Origin: Fuerstiella sp.
Lineage (GTDB): Bacteria > Planctomycetota > Planctomycetia > Planctomycetales > Planctomycetaceae
Reading direction: 5' to 3'
Length of the DNA: 64,000 nucleotides
Assembly (NCBI GenBank): GCA_029245955.1
Contig: JAQWOH010000008.1
Coordinates: forward strand, 62,001-126,000
This document shows, in pieces, positions 1 through 7,675 of this stretch (position 1 is the stretch's first letter; every line of letters starts with the position of its first letter). The translations under genes were made by a program, and so were the position numbers. The notes under the pieces were generated by a model that saw only the letters and a list, made by a program, of their open reading frames with translations, did no database searches and was not told the DNA's origin.

Positions 1-1466
1 ATGGAACTCAACGGCAGAGCAACCCACCACGGAACGCCAAAGCCAATCGGTAGATAGCCAAATAATAACGAGCAGACCGCCATCAGGATCGCGTACGGCA
101 ATTGGGTCGCCACGTGCTGCAAATGATTGCATCCGGCGGCAGCTGATGAAAGGACTGTTGTGTCAGAAATCGGCGAACAATGATCTCCGAAGATCGCTCC
201 CGCCAGAATCGCTCCGACTGTGGCCAGAAAAATCGGGTGGTCGACAGACGCAGCGCCGCCCTGCCCTGCCAGAACACTCCAGCACAACGGAATAAACATC
301 GGCACCAGCAGCGCCATGGTTGTGAAGGAACTCCCGATCGACACAGCGATGGCTCCTGCAGCCAGAAACGAAATACCCGGCAGAAATTCGGGCCGCACGG
401 CGTCGCCGACCAGTGAAATAATGTAGCCCGCCGTATCCAGTTTGTCCGGCCGACAGACATCCGATACAGCCCATGCGAGAATCAGAACAATCACCGCAGG
501 TATCATGGAGCCAATTCCACCTGTCCAACTGCGGGAACATGCGCTGATGGACATTTTGCGAGCCATGACAGGCAACACTGCTGCAAGCGTCGCGGCCCCC
601 AGCGACGCTTGCAACAGCAATCGGTAAGCATCGATATCGTTGAAGTACCCCACAAGCACGATCAGCACAAGAATCGTCACGGGCAGAATCGCAAACCAGA
701 CATTGCCTTCCTTAGCTTCATCGGAAGACTGCTCTGCCTGCATCGCAGATGATTGCGCCTGTTCTTCGGCACGCAGCATAGGGCCGAAGTCGCGTCCGGT
801 GTAAGCGATCGCTGCCACTGTCGTAATCGACAGAATCGGATAGAAACGAAATGGGATGGTCGCAAAAAAGATCGTGCCGGCATCACCCTCGATGCCAGCT
901 GCTGCAAGCCCGTCAGTGACCTGAGCGATTTCGAATGCGGTCCATGAAGACAACGCCAGGCCCGCAATCGGTGCCGCCGTTGCATCGATCAGGAATGCCA
1001 GCTTGGCACGAGAAATCTTCAGTCGGTCGCTGAGCGGTCTCATGGCACCCCCGATAAGCATCGTGTTGGCATAGTCGTCAAAGAACACGACCAGACCCAA
1101 CAGCCATGTGAGCAGCTGCCCCTTTTTGCGAGTGTTCGCGTATCGAGCCATTCGATCCACTACAGCGTTGGTTCCGCCACTGTCATTCATCAGCCCGATC
1201 ATGGCTCCGAGCAACACCGTGAACAGGATGACGGACGCATGGTCTGCGTCCGTCAGCTGACTCACCAGAACTTCGCACAGCGTGTTGATAGCCAATAGCA
1301 CGTCAAACCCACAGAGCAACAAGCATCCGCTCAGCGTGGCCAGGATAAGGGCCAGATTGACATCCTTGAAGACAATGGCAAGAACAACGGCCACAACGGG
1401 AGGAAACAATCTTAACCAGGGCAGCATTTCCAGAATGCCGGACGTCGTATTTGAGGGCTCAAGCAT
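1..1466 (-). CDS. Na+/H+ antiporter, NhaC family (3' end cut by window edge)
   Basis: Polytopic inner-membrane antiporter expected to exchange Na+ for H+. The reading frame is open from ATG at 1466 down to base 1, with no stop inside the window, so the C-terminus is missing. About 488 codons are visible. Family marks seen: an FFDDYANT segment followed by the RPLSDRLKISRAKLAFLID region in the first half, and GDHCSPISDTTVLSS near the visible end, which is the signature of NhaC-type antiporters (COG1757). Many hydrophobic helices alternate with short loops. The start was taken as the ATG just before the first well-conserved segment; no strong ribosome-binding site is evident. It is transcribed in the same direction as the histidine kinase at 1695-2864 but with over 200 bases between them. 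The exact substrate cannot be told from sequence; other members exchange malate or lactate with Na+. Confidence 0.88.
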   Translation of the reverse strand, partial: MLEPSNTTSGILEMLPWLRLFPPVVAVVLAIVFKDVNLALILATLSGCLLLCGFDVLLAINTLCEVLVSQLTDADHASVILFTVLLGAMIGLMNDSGGTNAVVDRMARYANTRKKGQLLTWLLGLVVFFDDYANTMLIGGAMRPLSDRLKISRAKLAFLIDATAAPIAGLALSSWTAFEIAQVTDGLAAAGIEGDAGTIFFATIPFRFYPILSITTVAAIAYTGRDFGPMLRAEEQAQSSAMQAEQSSDEAKEGNVWFAILPVTILVLIVLVGYFNDIDAYRLLLQASLGAATLAAVLPVMARKMSISACSRSWTGGIGSMIPAVIVLILAWAVSDVCRPDKLDTAGYIISLVGDAVRPEFLPGISFLAAGAIAVSIGSSFTTMALLVPMFIPLCWSVLAGQGGAASVDHPIFLATVGAILAGAIFGDHCSPISDTTVLSSAAAGCNHLQHVATQLPYAILMAVCSLLFGYLPIGFGVPWWVALPLSS

Positions 1467-1694
1467 TACCAGCCAATGCGGAAATTTCGGGCGAATTTAT
1501 CACCAGATAAGCAAACTCACGAGTAAGTACAACTGTGGAGTCTATATCAATTCATCGCCGACACGACAAACAGAACAAACAGTGTCAGTGAGGCACGGCA
1601 GACGCCGGCGAGGCCTTCTGGAGAAAATGTGTGTTTCGCGCCGAGTTTGAATGTCATTGATGCCAGATGTTTTTGACGTTTACACCTGACAGGA

Positions 1695-2864
1695 TCACTC
1701 ATGATCGATCGTTGCCTCCGTCGGCAGTACTACGAGAAATCGATTCCCCTGTTCCAGTGACTCCTGCATCAGAATTCCATTGTGCATCCTTACAATCTGC
1801 CAGCAGTGGCAGAGTCCGAATCCGAGCCCGCGTCCCGCCTGACGTCCCGAGAAAAACGGATCAAACAGATGTTTTCTTATCTTAGCTGGAATCTCCGGGC
1901 CGGTGTCCGTCACAGAAAGTGTTGCCGCAAATTCTGTTTCGCATGCAAGATGCACCCTCACGCTTCCTTCTGATCCCTCGTGGTCCCGCACGGCCTGAAA
2001 CGCGTTTCGCAGCAAATGTGACACCAACGTCGAAAGCTGAGACTCGTCAGCAAATGACGTCACCGTTGTCGTGGGCAGATTCAGACCGACCTCCATTTCA
2101 GGGAACGTCTTCTGCAACTGACCAACCACTGCCCTGATGATCCTGTTCAGATCGCAATCAGCGAATTCGGGCTGGGGTGGACGAGCAAACAGCATGGTGT
2201 CACCGATCATATCGCGGATACGCCATGCCTGTGCACCGATGGTCTCCAGAGCCTGTCTGTGATCAGCTTCGTCAGTACGCTTCAGCAGCAACTGCGTCTG
2301 ACCAATGATGCTGCCCAGTGGATTATTGATCTCGTGTCCGGCGCCAGCAGCGAACTCGGCCATCGCCTCCATGTGTTCCGGGTTAGCGAATGCGGTTAAT
2401 GGAGTAGTCCAGCGAGACAGCAGTTTGCGACTTAGATCCTGAACCAGGTCACTTCGTGACTCGTCGACCAGAGACTCGTCCCGCCGAACCAAAACGGCTG
2501 CAAGATGTTGCGGCCAGCAAATAACGTCTGCGGACTCATCAATGGAACATGGTCCGTCAGCAGAGGCCAGACGTTCCGGACGCAGCAACAAACCAACGGA
2601 AGCGGCCTCGCGGCCGACATAAATCGTAATGTGAGTGTCATTGTCTCGCTGGCCGTGTGCGATAATGCAGGTGGTGCTGGATTCGAAGACGACGACGGCC
2701 ACCCGTTCCGCACGAACATAATTCATCCACGCCGCCGCACAGGCCAGCGCAGCATCTTCTGCCGTGGACGGCGAAACCAGTGCCTGCAGAACTTCAAGTC
2801 CCCAGTCTTCCTGATCGTTCTCAGCAGATCGCACCGCTGATGATGTTTTGCGGGTCACGTCCAT
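1695..2864 (-). CDS. Sensor histidine kinase, soluble
   Basis: 389-residue histidine kinase. Residues ~20-150 form a variable sensor region that looks GAF-like in its hydrophobic pattern (assignment weak). Residues ~165-230 are the dimerisation/phosphoacceptor domain with His177 in the H-box GAGHEINNPLGS. The C-terminal ATPase domain has an N-box around LLRNAFQAV, a G1-type DTGPEIP and a G2-type GRGLGFGL segment. No membrane helix is seen, so it probably acts in the cytoplasm. It lies downstream of, and on the same strand as, an HTH-receiver regulator (3041-3619), which may be its partner; however, a terminator hairpin sits between the two genes, so they need not be cotranscribed. The start is the first ATG; no clear ribosome-binding site supports it. 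Confidence 0.85.
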   Translation of the reverse strand: MDVTRKTSSAVRSAENDQEDWGLEVLQALVSPSTAEDAALACAAAWMNYVRAERVAVVVFESSTTCIIAHGQRDNDTHITIYVGREAASVGLLLRPERLASADGPCSIDESADVICWPQHLAAVLVRRDESLVDESRSDLVQDLSRKLLSRWTTPLTAFANPEHMEAMAEFAAGAGHEINNPLGSIIGQTQLLLKRTDEADHRQALETIGAQAWRIRDMIGDTMLFARPPQPEFADCDLNRIIRAVVGQLQKTFPEMEVGLNLPTTTVTSFADESQLSTLVSHLLRNAFQAVRDHEGSEGSVRVHLACETEFAATLSVTDTGPEIPAKIRKHLFDPFFSGRQAGRGLGFGLCHCWQIVRMHNGILMQESLEQGNRFLVVLPTEATIDHE

Positions 2865-2980
2865 GCGTGAAGTGATTCTGTCTGGAGCGGAATCCGCTCA
2901 AATACTGACATGCTCAACAGTGAAGAACACCGAGTTCCGCCACCGAGAGTGCGGAGGTCGTGTCAAGACATGCTCTACAC

Positions 2981-3010
2981 AAAAACAGCGGTCGCTAAAG
3001 AGCGACCGCT
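2981..3010 (-). terminator. Intrinsic terminator of the HTH-receiver gene
   Basis: A perfect 10-bp stem (2987-2996 pairing with 3001-3010) with a 4-base loop is followed on the minus strand by a U-rich tract (bases 2981-2985 are five A on the plus strand). It begins about 30 bases after the stop codon of the response regulator at 3041, exactly where a rho-independent terminator should be. Confidence 0.8.
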
Positions 3011-3040
3011 GGTCGATGAAAACTCGGCACTAATCACGGA

Positions 3041-3619
3041 CTACGTGGTCAACTGCTCAATGTCCAGCAGTCGGCATATTCGCTCAATCAGCTGATCAAT
3101 CTCGAACGGTTTCTGCAGGAAATGATCCGCTCCCGAGTCCCTCAGGTCCTGGATCTTGTCCTGCTCGACCATGCCGCTGATGCAAATAATGCGAACATCG
3201 TCCAATGCCGAATCACTACGAACGCGCTGGCACACTTCCTTACCGTTGATATCAGGCAGCATCACATCCAGCACAATAATATCGGGATGATATTCCTTGA
3301 CCATCATTCCGGCGTCGAACCCGTTGTTTGCGGCTCGAGTCTCGAAACGCCCGTCCGCTTCCAGTGCATCTGTGATAAGTTCAACCAATTCCTCATCATC
3401 ATCCACAATCAAGGCTTTGCGTTTGCCACTTTCCAACGCGTCCGTAGGAATTCCGTTGTCCTTCATGAACTTATAAAGGATATCACGGGGAATTCTCCGG
3501 AATCGTGAACCGGGTACGCGAAACCCTTTAAGCTGGCCGGAATCGAAGCAACGAATAATAGTCTGCTGACTCACCTTGCAGATCTTCGCGGCTTCACCTG
3601 TCGTAAAGACTGTTTTCAT
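3041..3619 (-). CDS. Response regulator with N-terminal excisionase/BldC-type HTH and C-terminal receiver
   Basis: 192 residues. Residues ~5-58 form a MerR-like/excisionase helix-turn-helix (FTTGEAAKICKVSQQTIIR, then a GFRVPGSRFRRIP wing). Residues ~68-187 are a CheY-like receiver with the acidic pocket DDDEE (73-77), phosphoacceptor Asp118 in IIVLDVMLPD and the conserved Lys in the LQKPFE loop. The domain order, DNA-binding first and receiver second, is the reverse of OmpR/NarL regulators but is met in planctomycetes. It probably binds DNA in response to phosphorylation, perhaps by the kinase at 1695-2864. It is followed by a strong terminator. The start is the ATG directly preceding the HTH. 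Confidence 0.88.
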   Translation of the reverse strand: MKTVFTTGEAAKICKVSQQTIIRCFDSGQLKGFRVPGSRFRRIPRDILYKFMKDNGIPTDALESGKRKALIVDDDEELVELITDALEADGRFETRAANNGFDAGMMVKEYHPDIIVLDVMLPDINGKEVCQRVRSDSALDDVRIICISGMVEQDKIQDLRDSGADHFLQKPFEIDQLIERICRLLDIEQLTT

Positions 3620-4026
3620 GCTTCAAAATCCGTTCTGTGCTGAGCGACAAACCACCTTACAGCAGTCGTATTCATCCGACGTCAGTCGGACACCATCCAT
3701 GTATCGCCAGGAACACTAAAGATCTGCTCCGTCAACGGTGCAGCAAAGGACCCTCAAGAGACAGTTTACTCGAACAATCAAACTGTCGAACCTCGCCAGA
3801 TCAGCTGACTCTTGATAGCCCCCTTAGCTTTCTTGTTCCTCAACATCACCGATTGTATCTATTCACGAAAGTCGGTCAACGGGAGTTTAGTGCCGCAGAC
3901 CTCCTGTTTTCACTTAACTGCAGAAACTGCTGAATCACTCGCCATTGCCCCAAACAATAGACGTCTGCAATCGCGACGAGGCAACTTACGAAGCCGTTAA
4001 CATGTTGTGAACAATGGGTTTAAGAA
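3620..4026. other. Intergenic, no gene seen
   Basis: About 400 bases between mnmG's stop and the response-regulator start. No convincing coding frame was found on either strand. It should hold the regulator's promoter; a TTGACG element is visible on the minus strand but no matching -10 lies at the usual distance. Confidence 0.5.
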
Positions 4027-5868
4027 CTAGTCAGAGGGTTGCTGAGAATACTCGCCCGCCTTCAGATACATCATCAGAATTGCGATATCCGACGGTGTAA
4101 TACCGCTAACCCGACTGGCCCGCCCGACGGTCTCGGGACGAATTCGCCCCAGTTTCTCACGTGCTTCGTAGCGAAGCTGGGGGATTCCGGCGAAGTTGAA
4201 AGATTCCGGAATGCGTACGTTGTCTACTTTCTGCAATTTGGCAATCTCAGCTTCCTGTCTGCGGATGTAACCCGCGTATTGAACCTCGACTTCAACGTGA
4301 CGCTTGCAGCGTCGTGACAGCGGCATTGCAGCCAGCTCGGGACTCATCTTTTCCGCGTCAGTCCATGTTATTTCCGGTCGTCTCAGCCACTCTTCCAGTG
4401 AATTGCCCTGATACCGTGTTGCGGTGATTGCCGCCCGTGCCCTATTGACCTGCTTTTCATAATCCCGAAAACTCTTCGCCCGCTCGTGACAGACAGTACC
4501 CAGATCAATTCCAAGAGGAGTCAGCCGTCGATCGGCGTTGTCCTGCCGCAACAACATGCGGTATTCCGCGCGCGACGTAAACATCCGGTACGGTTCGTCC
4601 ACGCCCTTCGTCACAAGATCATCGATCAATACGCCCAGGTAGGCCTGGCTGCGATCCAGCACGAATGAATCTCGGCCGGCGACTTTTAACGCAGCATTGA
4701 TTCCCGCCAACAGCCCCTGTCCGGCCGCTTCTTCATAGCCCGTTGTACCGTTTAGCTGCCCTGCAAAGTACAGCCCGGCGACCCGTCGTGTCTCCATGGT
4801 GGCATGCAGTTGAGTGGGTGGAGCAAAATCGTACTCAACGGCGTATCCAAACCGCATGATGTCGGCGTTCTCAAGCCCGGGGATCAGGTGAATCATGCGA
4901 TCCTGAACGTCACGGGGCAGACTGGTGGATATACCGTTACAATAGTATTCAAGAGTGTTACGACCTTCAGGTTCAAGAAAGATCTGGTGCGACCCCTTGT
5001 CCGCAAAACGGACGACTTTGTCTTCGATCGAAGGGCAATAACGTGGACCAGTCGATTCAATCTGCCCCGTGTACATGGGAGCACGCGACAGATTGGCCTG
5101 AATCAGAGCATGAACTTCAGGGGTCGTTTCTGTCAGGTGACAATCCATCTGAGACTGCTCAATCTGCTCTGTCAGGTATGAGAATGGTTGTGGATCTTCG
5201 TCACCCGGTTGAGTCACACATTTTGAAAAATCGATAGTGCGGCCATTGATTCTGGCCGGAGTGCCCGTTTTGAATCGCTGCAGCTGGAAACCCAAATTCA
5301 GTAACGCACCGGACATGCCGTGTGCTGATTGTTCACCGGCGCGGCCCCCTTCGCTTGTCGTTTCTCCGGTGTGCATGATGGCCTTAAGAAACGTCCCGGT
5401 TGTCAGGATGACCGCCGGAGCGTGATACACCGTGCCTCCTGCGACTCGAATACCCGTAACCTGACCATGGTGAGTCTCAATTCCCTCAACCAATTCCTGC
5501 CGAAGGCTGAGATTTTCCTGCTGCTCGACCTTCCACTTCATTTCGAACTGGTAGGCCTTCTTGTCCGCCTGTGCTCGCGGACTGTGCATCGCCGGACCTT
5601 TACCGCTGTTGAGCATGCGAAACTGGATACCGGTGGCATCGATAACGCGCCCCATTTCTCCGCCCAACGCATCGATCTCGCGAACAATCTGGCCCTTTGC
5701 CACGCCACCGATGGCAGGATTACAACTCATTTGAGCCACGGTATCGCAACTCATCGTCAACAGTGCGGTCTTCGTTCCCAGGCGAGCGGACGCCAGTGCG
5801 GCTTCGACACCGGCATGGCCTGCTCCAACAACAACGACATCGAAGTGATAGTGGTCCCTGGAAGACAT
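4027..5868 (-). CDS. mnmG: tRNA uridine-5-carboxymethylaminomethyl modification enzyme MnmG (GidA)
   Basis: 613 residues. FAD-dependent partner of MnmE that installs the cmnm5 group at U34 of certain tRNAs, in the cytoplasm. The N-terminus after the chosen start has the FAD Rossmann motif VVVGAGHAGVEAALASARLG, then the MSCNPAIGG..KGQIVREIDALGG block and TGTFLKA, all typical of MnmG; the length fits the family (about 620). A longer frame opens upstream to 5997, but its first 43 residues are non-conserved and the ATG at 5868 sits immediately before the FAD motif, so 5868 was chosen. Its neighbours are unrelated, and MnmE is not in the window. No regulatory site was seen. Confidence 0.95.
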   Translation of the reverse strand: MSSRDHYHFDVVVVGAGHAGVEAALASARLGTKTALLTMSCDTVAQMSCNPAIGGVAKGQIVREIDALGGEMGRVIDATGIQFRMLNSGKGPAMHSPRAQADKKAYQFEMKWKVEQQENLSLRQELVEGIETHHGQVTGIRVAGGTVYHAPAVILTTGTFLKAIMHTGETTSEGGRAGEQSAHGMSGALLNLGFQLQRFKTGTPARINGRTIDFSKCVTQPGDEDPQPFSYLTEQIEQSQMDCHLTETTPEVHALIQANLSRAPMYTGQIESTGPRYCPSIEDKVVRFADKGSHQIFLEPEGRNTLEYYCNGISTSLPRDVQDRMIHLIPGLENADIMRFGYAVEYDFAPPTQLHATMETRRVAGLYFAGQLNGTTGYEEAAGQGLLAGINAALKVAGRDSFVLDRSQAYLGVLIDDLVTKGVDEPYRMFTSRAEYRMLLRQDNADRRLTPLGIDLGTVCHERAKSFRDYEKQVNRARAAITATRYQGNSLEEWLRRPEITWTDAEKMSPELAAMPLSRRCKRHVEVEVQYAGYIRRQEAEIAKLQKVDNVRIPESFNFAGIPQLRYEAREKLGRIRPETVGRASRVSGITPSDIAILMMYLKAGEYSQQPSD

Positions 5869-6211
5869 ATTCGAGAGTTGTGGGTGACAGAGGCTTAGAA
5901 AGAAGAAACAAGACGGCGCGGGCGTCAGAGAACGACACACGCCCTGGTCGGCTGCAAGCTTAACCTGATCGTGTCGGCCATGAACAACACCAGGCACAAA
6001 AGTCGGAAAAGCACCGTTTTTGGATTCCGAATCCGGTCAGATTCCCGTTTTCCGCAGCGACACCACACGCATCGTCAACGTTTTCACCGTCCCTGCGTCT
6101 GCTCTTTCAGGCAACCCGAAAATTGCAGCCAGACAGCGTAGCGTTCCTGTATGCAAAAAAGGCGTATTGTGCCCCGGCAACCAGCCATCGCGGATCAGTA
6201 TAAAGACCGCT
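5869..6211. other. Intergenic, no gene seen
   Basis: About 340 bases between the DUF1501 gene's stop (6212) and the mnmG start. No coding frame with plausible composition and no clear terminator or promoter was recognised. Confidence 0.45.
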
Positions 6212-7606
6212 CTACGCCAGCACCTCATCGACGACCTGACCATGCACATCGGTCAAGCGGAAGTCACGACCGGCATAGCGATAGGTAAGCTCCCTGTGAT
6301 TAAGCCCCATCAGATGCAAAATGGTCGCATGCAGATCATGCAGGTGAACCCGGCCTTCAACGGCTTCGAAGCCCAGCTCATCGGTTGCCCCGTGCTGGAC
6401 GCCTCGTTTCACTCCGCCGCCGGCCAGCCACATGGTGTAACCGTTGGCATTATGATCTCGACCGTCAAGATCCTTCTTTGAAGTGTCAGGCGTGCGACCG
6501 AACTCTCCACCCCAGACAACCAGGGTATCGTCCAGCAGGCCCCGCTGCCGCAGATCGGTGATCAGCGCTGCTGTCCCCTGGTCGACCGCTGCAGCCCGAG
6601 CTTCATGACCCTTCTTCAAAGTATTGTGCTGATCCCAGAACTCGTCACAGCATTCCACGTGACGCACGCCAGACTCAATCATGCGACGGGCCAGCAGACA
6701 CTGCCGTCCGAAATTGTCACTCGGCTTGCCGTCACCAATACCATACATGTTCAGTGTCGCTTGTGACTCTCTGCTCAGGTCCATGATTTCCGGCAGCGCA
6801 GACTGCATTCGGAATGCACGTTCATATGATTCGATTACTCCGTCCACCCGTGTATCTGCCGGATCCCGTTTCGCAAAACGATGATTCATAGACTGGATCA
6901 GATCCAGCTGCTGGCGCTGCTGGTTGAGATTCAACCTCGTATTTTCAAGATTGCGTATCCTGGCATCTTTGATCGGCGTTTTGATGTCCGCGATGGATAC
7001 TCCCTGATAAACAGCCGGCAGAAATGCCGCCCCGTAATTATTGGCACCACCGTTAATCACAGGCGGACAAAGACTGACAAAGCCCGGCAGGTCGCTGCTC
7101 TCCGTACCAAGTCCGTACAACACCCATGATCCCAGGGACGGTCGAGTAAACTGAAAACTGCCCGTGTGCAGCTGCAGCATCGCCGGGGTGTGGTTCGAAA
7201 TGTCGGTATGCATTCCCGAAAGCACGCACAACTCATCGGCAACTCCAGCCTGATGCGGAAACAGGTCAGAGACCCACAATCCGCTTTCTCCTCGACGCTT
7301 CCAGTCCCAGTGCGATGATGTCAGCCAACGGTTCCCCCTGGTCTTTTCGCCGGCGCGGCGATCAAGCTCCGGTTTAGGTTCAAAGGTCTCCATCGCAGAC
7401 GGACCACCGCGCATATGCAGAAACACCAGACGTTTTGCTCGCGCGGGGAAGTGTGGCTGTTTTGGCGCTAATGAGCTGACGGCCTGCGATGCGGTTGCTT
7501 CCGCCTGTGCGAGGCCCGCGAACGCCAGACAGCCAAGTCCACAGCCGGCAGATTTGAACGCATTGCGTCGTGAAGCAAGATGATGTTGATCGTTCGTTAC
7601 ATACAT
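6212..7606 (-). CDS. DUF1501 family exported protein (sulfatase-like fold)
   Basis: 464 residues. The N-terminus has a twin-Arg-like signal (SRRNAFKSAGCGLGCLAFAG) ending near an AQA-type cleavage site, so export by Tat is likely. The family core is evident: FLHMRGGPSAMETFEPKPEL near the N-terminus, GIGDGKPSDNFGRQCLLARR, VVWGGEFGRTPD and GRDHNANGYTMWLAGGGVKRG toward the C-terminus. DUF1501 proteins belong to the alkaline phosphatase/sulfatase-like superfamily and are very abundant in planctomycetes; their substrates are unknown. The gene follows the DUF1549/DUF1553 cytochrome gene at 7676 with 69 bases between, the usual pairing, and the two are probably cotranscribed. Confidence 0.93.
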   Translation of the reverse strand: MYVTNDQHHLASRRNAFKSAGCGLGCLAFAGLAQAEATASQAVSSLAPKQPHFPARAKRLVFLHMRGGPSAMETFEPKPELDRRAGEKTRGNRWLTSSHWDWKRRGESGLWVSDLFPHQAGVADELCVLSGMHTDISNHTPAMLQLHTGSFQFTRPSLGSWVLYGLGTESSDLPGFVSLCPPVINGGANNYGAAFLPAVYQGVSIADIKTPIKDARIRNLENTRLNLNQQRQQLDLIQSMNHRFAKRDPADTRVDGVIESYERAFRMQSALPEIMDLSRESQATLNMYGIGDGKPSDNFGRQCLLARRMIESGVRHVECCDEFWDQHNTLKKGHEARAAAVDQGTAALITDLRQRGLLDDTLVVWGGEFGRTPDTSKKDLDGRDHNANGYTMWLAGGGVKRGVQHGATDELGFEAVEGRVHLHDLHATILHLMGLNHRELTYRYAGRDFRLTDVHGQVVDEVLA

Positions 7607-7675
7607 GTTCTGCTGAAGTGCGACCTTCGAAAGGTGACGTCGTGTCGCACACTGCTGCCTGCGACATTCAGAGAT

